A stretch of DNA of 64,000 nt. It comes from Lentinus brumalis. Taxonomy: Eukaryota > Basidiomycota > Agaricomycetes > Polyporales > Polyporaceae. The notes under the pieces were generated by a model that was not told the origin of the DNA, did not search any database, and worked only from the letters and a program-made list of their open reading frames with translations. Below, piece by piece: positions 46,886 to 58,946 of this stretch (the stretch's first letter is position 1; each line of letters begins with the position of its first letter). The position numbers and the translations under genes are program-made. The stretch is from positions 124,001 to 188,000 of the forward strand of contig MARA01000027.1 in the NCBI GenBank assembly GCA_001792895.1, read 5' to 3'.

Positions 46886-48772
46886 TTTGAACGGCCGGCG
46901 AAGGGTAGTGGAGGAGTCGAGGAGGTCGAGGTCGAAGTTCCAGCACAAGCAGCAAGCCAAGGGCGCTTGCAGCCGCTACGCCTCCACGTGGCTATCAAAA
47001 CGCCATAGGCGCTTCCGTCTGTGACTTACCTTGACCGATTCTTCAAGTTTCCTCTCAGACCTTCCTGCCTCGTTATTTGAATGTTTATGTAGCACGCCAG
47101 CTTTTTTGGGAACCTAAATACTAATGGGTCAAGCGATGCTCTTGCTTCTCCCTGCATATCGTCACTTATATACAGTAATGGACAGCTCCGAATGCCCACC
47201 GAGAGAAGTTTAGCGATTATCGACTGTGGTCAGAATGCCGTACTCTCTGCGGCCGGGACATGTCGTGAGCAGGGGACGTTACGGCTGCGAATGCGATGAC
47301 GGGTGGGGTTGAATCTCAAGAGACCCATCCCCATATATCATTCTGCACGAACCAGGATGCGTTACGTGAGTACGACAGTCGGACTCTCAAGTTCTGGGGC
47401 GCATCTCTTGTCAACGCAAGACAGTACTTGGCTATTCACTGTTTAGGGCGTGCGAGCACGGACCTTTCTAATAGGCGTTGCAAGCACCCCATCGGACACC
47501 GGAGACGACGATCCCTGCAGGCTGCGATCACCTCGTTTACTCCGGGCGCTGCTTCAGCGTCCCCCGCAGGTTAATCCTCTGATGTGCAAGTCATTTCGGC
47601 ATGCCATCAATACAAAAAACGATGCAGAAATGAACTCCACATGTGTTCGCCGACCTTATCGGAGGGAACCCGGTGAGTCTCAGGCGGTCTGTTCAATCCC
47701 GGCTTTCCTGACGAGTTCGCGGATACCCTCCACAGCAGTGACACTCAGAAGCCGGTGTAGTTACCCACTTTCGGTGGGAACGATTGGCGAGCAGTGTCTG
47801 CTCCCGCGCAGTGGACAGGTACGATGAGTGCTATCCACGCCAAGTATTGTTCCGCCTGCGTCGGACCTCCGCCTCACTCCCGTTGGAACGCGCACCCGCT
47901 CGGAATCGTCATATCACGAGAAGTCGCCCGCGGAGTCCCGAGGCGGCGGTATGCCATCTTGTACATACTCCCCAGCACTCGGCCTGGAACAGCAGCTGCA
48001 CATTACACGGGCGATATAGTTCGCCTGGAGTAGTATCCTCCGAGGTTCCTGGGTATCCGCCTGTATCCGCTATCTCCAACTCCGACAGTTACGCAGCTTT
48101 CTCGCTATCCGATTGTGCGTGTGGTTGTAGGTTCGGGTGCGAGCATGCGGAGATGACCACGCCCTGCGCCAATCAGACTTTACCTTTGATTGCTCCCACT
48201 TTGCGCGTTTGATTTCACGAGTCGAGACGGATACGGGACAGAGAGTACAAGTCTAGGAAAGATCGCAGGTGTCACGGTCTCGAGTCCAATTCACTTCGTG
48301 GGTATCATGAGGCGGGCCTTCTACTTTCGTCAATCCAGAAGACACGCTCAGACGTACTTGGTGATAGATTGGGCGGATGATGCTGGAGTTTCACGCGTCC
48401 ACCGAGCGACCGAGGGGGGGGGGAGGAAGTGCGGGTGCAGAAGAGAAGACGCGGTCGCATGCAGCGTTGCTATCCCGTAAGGCCCGGCATTCGCACGCAA
48501 GAGGTACATTGCCGGAACCGCAGCTTGAGGAATGGACGCTTAGTCCAGAGGAGACAAGACTCTAGAGTGGAGCTGGTATGTCGAACAGACTTCCCTGTAC
48601 TGGTCACATCAGGATCGCAAAAGGCTTCCGCACAGGGGCGGCGATACGATGAGATGGTATACAGCAACAATTGAATTCAATACGAAACTTCTAGCACACC
48701 AGCCGACCACACATCTATGGTACATACAACACGATTATCTGCTTTTCCCCATCTCATCGACGTTCAAATAAT
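46886..48772. other. Interval before the transaldolase gene, no gene recognised
   Basis: About 100 nt next to the pseudogene is its duplicated 5' flank. The rest has short frames on both strands with no recognisable domain. Confidence 0.4.
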
Positions 48773-50222
48773 TCAAGCGGTCAATCCAGCACGGACGATC
48801 TCCCGGGTCTTAGCCTCCATGTCTCCAAAGATCTTCAGCGCGTCCGCAAGGTACACCCGCGTCTGCTCGTCCGCCGCGATCGACGCCTTGAGCGCAGCAG
48901 CGTCGTTGTCGAGGTACTTGACGCTCTTCACCTCCTCGGAGACTGTCGGCCTACAGTGTCAGCACACCGCACTCCATGCAAAGAACGAGCGAGAGGGATT
49001 GACCGGAGGCGGATGCGAGCTTGGGGTCGATGGGGATGGGCTCCGCGCTCGTCACGGCACTCAGCTGGTCTAGGACGACCGCGGGCAGCGTGAGGTGCTC
49101 GGGAGCGGTCGCAGCCAGAGCCACGGCCTGTGTATGCAGTCCCGTCAGCCGCACGTTCGCCTCAAGAGCGGAGAAGGGAGCGTTGCGCACCTCTTTGCCG
49201 GTAACGATACTAAAGATTTATCACCACGGACCACGCAGGAAGATCAGGTCGTCAGACTGGCACGCATCAGTTGCAGCTGCGGTCAGCACTCACCTAGCGG
49301 GGAGGATCTCGGTCTTGGTCCCGATATCCCTGTAAGTCCTGACGATCTGGCGGATGATCGGCATGCGCGGGTGCTCATTGGCGACGTCGGCGTAGTCCGT
49401 CCAGAGCTCGGGCTCGAAGTGGACACGGAGTTCTGCAGCTAGGATCAGCGACTTGCGTGAAGGGAGGAATCGCCAGAGGACTAACGGTTGAGCCACGGGG
49501 CGATGTAGAGGCAGCCAGCCTCATGAGCGGCCAGAGCCTGGGTGACGGAGAAGAGACTTGTGGCAAGCGTGCGAATGCCCTCCTTCTCGACCTCCTTGCA
49601 GGCGAGGAGCGCCTCCGGGGTGGAGGGAATCTTGATGCACACACGGGATCTATGATGGGACAGGCCAACGGTTATCAGAAGACACGACAATTGACTTAAT
49701 AGGCTGTGCGCAGTGTGCGGGCGCAGAGCGGGGAGCGTACGTACCTCGGGATGCCGTGTTCCTCGAGCAGCGCGACGAGCTTGCGGGCGTGGTTCGCAGT
49801 AGCCTCGGTGTCGTACGCGAGCGACGGCGAGGTCTGCGTGTGGACGCGGCCGGCGAGGTACGGGAACACCTGCTTGCAGAAGAGAGCCGCCTGAAGAGAG
49901 AAGGAGAAGCGGGATCTCAGTAAGCAACGTGCGATTGCGAGGAGATGTCCGCATGCTGTGCACTCACGAGCAAGTCCACGGTCTCCAGGACCTGAGCGTC
50001 AAGGTCGAGATCAGCCCTGGTAGATTTGATCTGGTCGATCGCGGCCTTGACGATGTCAGCGCGCTCGGGGCGGGAGGCCTCGACGCAGACCATGGCCTGG
50101 TTGGAGGTCATGTCGTGCAGCTTGACCCCGGCCTTGGTGTAGCGGGCCGAGACGGTAGGATCCATGGAGTCAACATCGACGGCCGTCAGGGCGGAGACGT
50201 GGTAGAGCAGAGTCTGGGACAT
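48773..50222 (-). CDS. Transaldolase family protein
   Basis: Transaldolases move a dihydroxyacetone unit between sugar phosphates in the pentose phosphate pathway through a lysine Schiff base. Start ATG 50222 (MSQTLLYHVSALTAVDVDSM), stop at 48773. About six exons: up to 49970; 49885-49745 (LFCKQVFPYLAGRVHTQTSP); around 49650-49495; 49430-49305; 49210-49010; and 48950-48773. The Schiff-base lysine motif is CIKIPST near 49634, followed by EKEGIRTLATSLFSVTQALA and IAPWLNR, in the order seen in TalA/TalB. The N-terminus (DMTSNQAMVCVEA) is of the divergent fungal type rather than the canonical Tal1, so substrate may differ. Exon edges are approximate. Confidence 0.8.
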
Positions 50223-51950
50223 GGCGGGCAGGATCGACAAGTGTGTGGACTACGAGTGCGAGCGACGGCAGGTGCGAGGAGGTGTGATGGAGGGGGAAAA
50301 GTGGGTCGTCCGTGGGGGCTTTTCTAGAGATATCGCTCTCAGGTCGATTTACCAGCTTTGCGCGCTGCGGTCTTGACGGAGTTTCTGGAGTCCGTAGAGT
50401 GTACGATGGATGTCGACCTTCGCTGTCGAGCAATGTCCCCATTTAGGCCACACGCAGCGTCTCCTGCCGATAGAGAGAGAGGATCGGCGGTGTTTGAAGG
50501 ACTCGGACGCTCACACCTCTTGGATCATGAGAGGAAGAAGCACAGCTGGTTAAGCGAGGATTAGACTGCGGGCGGTTGCATCTGCAACCGTGTGAAGTAC
50601 CTGGATCTTGTGAAATAAGAATCAACCTCGACCTCCACCCTCATTGTGCGATCCTTCGTCGATAGACTGTGCCATCACTTGTAGGCTTAAGCGACCTGGA
50701 GATCCATCAACACCGACAATGCTGCGTTATCCGTTGTCGGGATGAAGTGTGCGGCTCACAAGCGTCCAAGTGGACTTCCGCGTCTGAGAAGCATTCGATT
50801 GAGCGACAAATGGGGTCTGTGGAGAACCTCGCTCGTCATGGAAAGCCCTATCGTGGAGAACGTCCGGGCACATAGTGGGGTTCTCTTGCCCCCGGATTGT
50901 CGGCCCCGACCCTGGTTTACGTGCGATGCTTCATATCTCCGGGCGCACGTCAAGTCGCAAAGCACGCACAATTCACAAGACAAGGACGACTCCCGAACTG
51001 GGGTGTCGACGCACTGAAAAACTCCCGGCCGAACGTAATCCCGAAATGTTCTTACTCCGTGACATTCACGGCATAGAGTGACGATCCGTGCCAATTACAG
51101 CGTTGTCACCACTACATTGGCGTACGGGATTATCCTTAGTCATTGGTCGCGCGCGATCCTTGGCCACGGTGGGAGTCCGCGACCTTCGTAGACAGAACTA
51201 GCGGCTGGAGGCTCCATGCGGATAAGCAGATGTAGTGCATTGGTCTCTGTGACTCCACGCTCTCACCGATACCGACAGTGGGCTCCCAAATGAAATCGAG
51301 TGAGCTGAATTGTTGTCTTGGCCGATGGAGGCGGACCTGGGTCATTAAGTGGTTCCAACATTCACCCCGTGGGCAATCTATCTGTGATGTATCAATCCCC
51401 CACCGGTGTCGCCAACACCAAATCCGAGGCTCGTGCGCGGTTACGCAGCATCCTCTCAACGATAGAGGGTAATGGCGTGCCGTGGCAGTCGCGTTTGGCC
51501 ACGGCTCGGAGTTTTCCGTCGATGCTGTGACATAAATCGCAGCATGCTTCGATTTCGGGAAGCCACCTCGTATCGGAGATAATTGTACAGCATTTCGTCG
51601 CGCGTCCGTAAGCGAGCACCAATGTCCGACATGGACTTCCGGACGGGTATGGTCTGTCCAGCATGAGAACGACACATGCGGGCTCCCCTGCTTCTCTTCT
51701 GATTCTACTCTGACTTCAAAACCCCGCTATTTGCAAAGGCCATCGCCTGTCAGCCCTAACGCCTCCATACAGACCGGCGGCGATTACGATACGGTCAGAG
51801 TACTCAACATGGAGCTGCGGTGTGCAGTCCGAGGGTTGCTACTCTTAACCGCCGAGATCGCAGCGGAGAGTCTCAAGAGTTATCTTCACCGAACTCGTAC
51901 GCAAATCCTTTTGGAGAAGCAGCGTAGGATTGCGTCAGAAGTCGGGCGGG
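50223..51950. other. Intergenic region between divergent genes
   Basis: The transaldolase (minus) and the reductase (plus) are divergently transcribed from this region. Only short overlapping frames are present and none is recognised. The right end contains a TATA box for the reductase gene. Confidence 0.4.
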
Positions 51951-51958
51951 ATATATAA
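51951..51958 (+). promoter_or_regulatory. TATA box of the reductase gene
   Basis: ATATATAA lies 64 bp upstream of the ATG at 52015, a normal position for a fungal core promoter with a short 5' UTR. Confidence 0.5.
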
Positions 51959-52014
51959 TTCGCGTGCGAGATGGCGGATGCCAGCTGACGACGCGCGCAT
52001 CTTCTGGTCCCACA

Positions 52015-55000
52015 ATGTCGTCCCTCGCGACTGCTCCCCACTTCTACAACCCCACCGTGAAGACCGTGCAAGGGGCGAACAGCAAGACTTTCAAGCGCCC
52101 GGACTTCGACACGAAGCTCACCATCCCCGAGCTGTTCGAGCACCATGCAAAGAACAGCCCGGAGCATGCTGTCTTCGCGTACATCGACGACGACGGCGAC
52201 GAGAAGGTGATCTGCTTCCCCGAGGTCTATCGTGCCATTCAGAAGTCTGCGACAATCGCCTCCGCCCACTACAACCGCCTGTCCGACTACTACGCCAAGG
52301 CGCAGGAGGGCAAGAGCGAAGACGATCCTCCAGCCGTCGGGATCCTCTCCACGACAGGTACGCGATCACGTCCAGTATCCCGACCCTGCAGCGCTTACTC
52401 ACCTGTGTCGTGTCGTTCGCAGATTCGATCTCGTTCTACACCTTCAAGGTGGGATTGATGTACCTCGGGGTGACGCCGTTTCCGATCTCGACGCGCAACT
52501 CGGCTGTCGCAGTCGCGCACCTCGTGTCGAAGACGGGTGTGAAGCAGATGTTCGTCAGCGGGGACCCTGCGATGCAGCGCCTGGCGAAGGACGCCAACGA
52601 GATCCTCGCGAAGGACGGCCTTGAGTTCGAGGTGCTCCCGATGCCGCTGTTCGAGGACATCTACGGACCGGGTGGAGACGAGGACTTCGTGCCGATGGCG
52701 CATCTATACGAGGAGAAGAAGTGCATCATCCTGCACTCATCGGGTGAGTGACGTTCATGAGTCGGGGCGCGCGCAGCACCGGTGCCGCGGAGTCGGCGCT
52801 GGCGCTTTTGTATCCCCGTAGCGTGCGCGCTCGAGCTTGAAGTTGATGCCTGATGCTGACCACGACCAGGGTCCACCGCTTTCCCGAAGCCGATTAAGTT
52901 CATGGGCAAGACCCTGCGACAATGGGGAACCTTCGTTTGTAGGTGTCGCCCGGCTCACTTGTGTCTTTCCCGGCTTCTCACGCGTCGCGATGCTATACAG
53001 ACTTTGGCGACGTCGACTTCTGCGGGGTCCGTGTTGGCGGCCAGCCCAATCCTATGTTCCGTAAGTATGTTCTTGGTCGACTCGCCCGATATTACTCACC
53101 CTTTGGCACTAGACATAATGGGAGCTCTCATGATCGCATGGACGGTAAGTCTCTTCACTCCTGACTTCTGTCATACCACGCTGACTTGGTCGGAAAGGTA
53201 TTCGACGGTATGACATGGACCATGTTCAAGCCATCATGGCCTGCCGTCTTACCAACTCCGGAGACGTTCCTCGACTCCCTCATCGCAACCAGGAGTGAGA
53301 TCGTGTACTGTGTCCCCGCGTTCATCGAGGCAAGTGCCCGCTTCGTCTCCCAGGCGCGCCGCGTAGTGACCCCAAACCCGTTCCTGCAGGCATGGGCACA
53401 AAACCCGGACAACATGGAGAAGATTCGCACCCTCCGTGCCATGGTACGTCTGGTTCGCTTACTAGGCTGAGTGACCACAACCTCATCACGGTGACAGATC
53501 TACGCGGGTGCGCCCATGAACAAGCAGATCGGCGACGCCATCGCGGCCGAGAACATCGCTCTCATTCCCTTCTACGGCCTGTACGTGTCTCGTCGCCTCT
53601 GAGTGCTATGGCCAAAGACCTGACGCACCACCCTCTGTCAGGACCGAGATCGGGGCAGTCGTGCGCCTGATTCCCGACCCCGACACGATGGACAAGCCCG
53701 AGTGGGACTACTTCCAGATCTCACCGCACATCAACCTCAGGCTCATCCCCCAGGAGGGGCAGCCCGGCCTCTTTGAGCCTGTTGCATTCGTGCGTACCAT
53801 CCGATCATCCCTGTACAGGCGGAGGACTGACGTGACGGTACGCTGCGCAGGAATCAGCGACGAACACGCCGAATGTGTTCAATGCCGTCATCGACGGGCT
53901 CCCGGCGTACGCGACCAGCGATCTTCTCGAGCAGCACCCGACAAAGCCCCATCTCTTCCGCGTCTTCGGCCGTGTCGACGACCAGCTCATGCTCTCCACC
54001 GGCGAGAAGACCAACCCCGCGCCATTGGGTGAGTGCCGCATTCGTTCGTGTCCCTGATGCATAGTGTTCTGAATGGGATCGCTTGCACTTGCAGAGGCAA
54101 TCTTGCTCGAGGACCCGAACGTTTACGCATGCCTGATGTTCGGGCGTGGGCGGTTCCAGAACGGTCTTCTCATCCAGCCGGAAGAGTCCTTCGACCCCAG
54201 AGATGAAGCCGCCCTCGAGGCGTACAGAAACAAGATCTGGTACGTGCTCTCGACCTGCACCGCCACGACGGCACCCAGTACTGAAGTTTGCGTACTTATC
54301 CAGGCCCTCTATTGAGAAGATGAACGCGTATGCACCCTCGCACTCGCGCATCTTCAAGGAGGTACGTCCTGCGTGTATATCATGCAGATCGCGACCCAGG
54401 AGACTCATGCAGCATGGTCTGTCTCCCCCCGCAGATGATCATGGTCACGAAGCCCGAGAAGCCGCTCGAGTACACCGCGAAGGGAACCCCTCGCCGCCAG
54501 GTCTGCATCGCATCGTACTCCGAGGAGATCGACGCCCTCTACAAGAAGGTCGAGGAGTCCTCGCAGCTCGACATCGCGCCCCCGCGCGACTGGTCCCCCG
54601 ACTCCGTGCACGAGTACGTCCGGGAGGTCGTCAAGAACGTCATGAAGAACCCGAACATCGGGGACACCGACGACCTCTTCCAGCAGGGCTGCGACAGGTG
54701 CGTCTCTTCCCGTTATCTTGTCTCGGGGACCATTCCAGCTAACCGCCGTTCCACTCGTGCAGTCTGCAGGCGACCTGGATCCGTAACACGACGACGCACG
54801 CCCTCCGCGCGTCCTCGTCCGTCAACGTGCACGCGATCCCCTCCACCTTCGTCTACTCGAACCCGACGATCAACGCGCTCGCTGCGTACATCTCGGGCAT
54901 GATCTCCGGCAAGGCCTTCGACAAGGACGCGGAGCGCGCCGCGGCGCTCGACCGCATGCGCACCCTCCTCGACAAGTACAGCGCCGGCCTCGAGGCCAGA

Positions 55001-56523
55001 TTCCCGACGAAGCAAGTCAATGGGTACGCGAACGGCCACGCGAACGGATACACGAATGGGCACGTCAATGGGAACGGGCACGTCAACGGAAGTGGCTATG
55101 CCAACGGGCACACCAACGGGCACACCAACGGGCACACCAACGGGAACGGGTTCGCGCACGGAGATGAGCTCGAGACGGTCCTCGTCACTGGCACGACCGG
55201 ACGCCTCGGCTCGCACCTCCTCGCGCAGCTGCTCGAGCGTATGGACGTCGCGCGAGTGTACGCACTCAACCGCGGGGCGCCTGGTTCGGAGAAGGCGCTG
55301 GAGAAGCGCAACCGCGCGGCCTTTAGGCAGTGGGGTCTTGACGAGTCGCTCCTGGACAGCGGGCGGGTGTCGTTCCACCCTGCCGACCTCTCGAAGCCGT
55401 ACTTTGATCTCGGCGAGCCTTTGTACGAGGAGGTAAGTGGGATGTGTGCACTTGGGCCGGATAGTCGGCTGATGCATCTCGTATATTGCAGATGAGGAAC
55501 AGCGTGACGCAGATCATTCACAATGGTGAGTTGACGCAGACATACAGATGTATGCGGAGGTACTTACTATGTTGCCTGATAGCATGGCGCGTCGACTTCA
55601 ACGTCGCCCTCCCGTCCTTCGAGCCTCTCATCGCCGGCGCACGCAACCTCCTCGATTTCGCTCTCAACTCCTCGATCCCCGGCGGCCCTCGCACCCTCTT
55701 CGTCAGCTCAATCTCCTCCATGCGCCGTACGTTCCTCTTCTCCTTAATCCCCATTCCTGATGGAAGCTGACTTGGTCCACCCAGACCACGCATACTCCAC
55801 ACCCGCAGCAGAGACCCTCGACGTCCAGCCCAGCATCGCGTACGGCATGGGCTACAGCGAGAGCAAGTGGGTCACGGAGCAGCTCTTCGGCCGCGCGGCG
55901 AAGCAGACCGGCCTCAAGACGACCTCGGTGCGTGTCGGCCAGGTCAGCGGCGACCAGACCACAGGCGGCTGGAACACCACCGAGTGGGTCGCTGCCCTCG
56001 TGCGCGTCAGCCAGCGGCTCGGCTGCATCCCAGTCAAGGACGAGGTACGTACCTCTCGTCGACCTTCTCTCTATGCAGAACCTAACCAGTCGTCTTGATC
56101 TTCGACTTACAGGACCTCACTTGGGTCGCCGTCGACGTCGTCGCATCCGCGCTGCAAGACTTCGTCGACTCGGACGAGCGCGTCCTCCACCTCGTCTCGC
56201 CCTACCCCGTGCCCTGGAACAACGTCTTCATGCCCATCGCTGAGCGCCTCGGAGTGCCCGCGGTGCCATACCCGGAGTGGCTCGCACGCCTCGAGCAGTC
56301 CGCCGCGGCTGCGAGCGCGCGCCCGAGTGCCGAGCAGCACGACGCGGCGCACAACCTCATCGACTTCTTCAAGACCTCAGGTATGGGCGGCTCGAAGGGC
56401 CCGCTGAGCACCGAGAAGGCCGTGCGCTGCTCGAAGGCGCTTGCGGAACTGCGCCCGATCGGCCGCGAGGACGCGCTGAACTACGTCGAGTTCTGGGGTA
56501 AGGTCGGCCACTTGAAGCTGTGA
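52015..56523 (+). CDS. Adenylation-thiolation-reductase enzyme (NRPS-like / carboxylic acid reductase)
   Basis: Activates a carboxylic acid as acyl-AMP, loads it on a phosphopantetheine arm and reduces it, usually to an aldehyde, with NAD(P)H. I could place 17 exons joining in phase (52015-52357, 52423-52743, 52870-52938, 53001-53060, 53113-53144, 53198-53443, 53498-53580, 53642-53789, 53851-54028, 54095-54239, 54304-54361, 54435-54697, 54763-55432, 55492-55525, 55583-55726, 55785-56044, 56113-56523) for 1,154 residues. The adenylation core motif is HSSGSTAFPKP; STGEK follows at the A-domain end. The carrier motif QQGCDSLQATW holds the phosphopantetheine serine. An Asn-Gly-rich linker (55018-55160) leads to the reductase Rossmann motif VTGTTGRLGSHL and YSESK. 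Length and A-T-R order fit fungal carboxylic acid reductases and aminoadipate-reductase-like enzymes; without a condensation domain it is not a full NRPS. Substrate unknown. Confidence 0.9.
55018..55160 (+). repeat. Asn-Gly-rich tandem repeat inside the reductase gene
   Basis: Repeats of GGGCACACCAAC and related 12- and 15-mers encode NGHTNG-type units in the linker between carrier and reductase domains. The reading frame is maintained throughout. Confidence 0.85.
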
Positions 56524-58946
56524 GCTGAGGGCTGCGGTTTGAAGGTATCCTCTAGGTTCTGGGCGTGATTGGATAGAACGTGAAGGACTGTGTGCGGACG
56601 AAGTCAACTGTTTCTGTATTAGATTTGGTACCGCCCTCGAGTTCGGATAGAATGCGTTGCATGAAAATGTTTGTATGTATCATCAGTAACCAGGGATTCG
56701 AGTTCGCAGATGTCTGGGGGTGAGACCGGCATGCACCTCCAAGTGTTCGCGCGGTCGTCGAATAACGCAAGAATTCTGAGACCAAAACGTGCGTCTGTTA
56801 ATATGGGCAAACCAGATCCTCGATCGACCAACTCACCTACATAACTCAACCTATATGACCGGTATGGTCCCACAAGTAAGTTTACAGGATGGGACACCAA
56901 TCGTCTCCCGAGTTCTCTCCCCTACAGTGCGGCGAAGGAGTGGCGGGTGCTGTACTGTCTGCGCTCCGACCGAGCGGTCTCAGGGCCAGGGGTCCCACTG
57001 TGCCTGCACTGCAGGTGCGTACTGTAAAGACAGCCGCCGATGACGATGTCGTGAACGCGGAGAGTGTACGAGGTGGAAGATCGACCGCCGAGGTCGAGCC
57101 GAGGACAAGCGCGGACAAAGTGCAAGGGAGAAGGCTCCTGGGATGAGTGGGGGATCCTTGAGACAGGAAACAGGAACAGGATAAGACTCGGTTCGAGTGT
57201 ACTCCGACTAGCACCGGGAGGCGACCGCAAGCTCGGCCGGACACGAGCGAATCCGATTGATTCGCGTCTGTTGACCTTGAAGTACAGATTTTGGAGCAGC
57301 ATAAGTAGAGCGGATGGATCCGTCAAGGCCATAGGATGTATACGCGGCCAAGAAGTGGCAGAGTTGTCCAAGGACCGTCCACACGCAGACGACGTGACCA
57401 GCGCCAACTCAGATGGGATGGTGTTGCAGACCGTCCAATCATGCTTCTGTAGTCGAAGAAGCCCCGCTTCGACTTGGTCCACCGGCGCAAAGGAATGACA
57501 AGACCCACGCGGGGCGCGCACCTGCTGCCGGTCGCAGACGGTGAACTTACCAGCTCCGCCGCGCCAACTGACGTCGATCCCTGGTTCGAAGAGGCCAAGT
57601 CAGGAAGCGCCGATCGTCTTGAACGTTGACGACAGGCTACGACAGGTCATGGGGAGACGAGGACCATGGCCAATCAAGTACGGTTCGAACTCGACCTGGT
57701 GTACCCGAGCGTGAGCGTACTCGTCGGACCAGTCGGCATATTGACTTGAACACAAGGACGTAGCACTGTGCCCGGGCGCCGAAGCCCTCGGCGAAGAGCT
57801 GGCGGCATTGAGAAGACATCAGCAGCGTAGACGAACAGCAGCATGACAAAGAGGAAGCAAAGAAGGGTGTAAGTACCCTATGGGTCTGCCGAATTGTGCG
57901 AACAGAATCAGAAACATACCTTGAGCTATAAGTAGCACCCTTCCAACACCCAACACCCACCATCCCGCAGCCGCATCAATCCTGGGTGCGCACTGCGCAG
58001 TGGGTTCACTCCGCGCAGGCGCGGCGTGGAGAACAATCGAGTGAAGCGAAAAAGTGATATTGTGGTTGCCTAAGATCGCAGAACCGCTACGTACAGCCCA
58101 AAGGCAAGTGTAGTGCAATCTTGCGTCATCACATCGGCTCCTAGATGCCATTGAAAACTCAGAACTGGAATACTGCTTGGAGACGGAACTGGCACGCACC
58201 TTCGTGATCCTTCGGAAGCTGGAGAAGAGGAAGCAAAGTCATGCGAGGAGCCAGCTAAGTCATAGTAGCATCGAGAGTAGGTTGGCGCAAAATGGGGGAT
58301 CTTCCGGAGAGCAGCAGGAGGGGGACGAGGAAGAGGAGGAGGACAACGACGACGACGACCATGCGGGGCCGGAAGGTAGCAAGCGCTGAACATCTTATCT
58401 TATCTAATCTTAGTCTGGCCCACCTTGTGGCAACGGGCTCAACAAGTCGAACTCGAACTTCCATGTCTTACCTAGTCTCCCTTGAATTGCACACGCTACA
58501 AGCTAACGATACTGAACATGATGTCAAAAGTGCATTCTACACGCATCGCCGACTCCACTTCCAGTTGCTGCCAACAATTAAACCGTCTTGATCGAGGACC
58601 AATCTGCGCCGACCCGAAGGTGGAAGTGATTTCTTTCTCCCCTTCGTATACCCTCAGAAATATCTCCTTATATCATGCATTGCCGTCACTCACTCTAACT
58701 CTAGCCACTTGCAGCCGCTCGGGTTGACAGTTCCCGTGCGACCAACGGTAGGAATTAGATGGGAATTGTCGGCAGATACAACAGCTGACGACATACTACT
58801 TACTCGCGCTCTATGTACCCCACAGATTGTGCTCCACATTTGAACGCTGCGTACTGTGCTTTGGAGACCGCGTGAGAACACCTCCTGCCGCACGGCAACC
58901 GAAGCAATCTGTGACGCTGAGCAAGGATACTTATAATGGATCACAG
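56524..58946. other. Interval between reductase and hydrolase genes
   Basis: Mostly short frames. On the minus strand, about 57620-57740 reads YADWSDEYAHARVHQVEFEP and ends at a stop near 57615, preceded in another frame by AEGFGARAQCYVLVFK; this could be the damaged end of a small unknown gene. On the plus strand 58177-58389 reads an acidic tail (EEEEEDNDDDD). Neither is well supported. Confidence 0.3.

Noticed and set aside
51136..51675. A 179-codon minus-strand frame between the transaldolase and reductase genes
   Set aside because: No recognisable domain, overlapping frames on both strands, no convincing introns.
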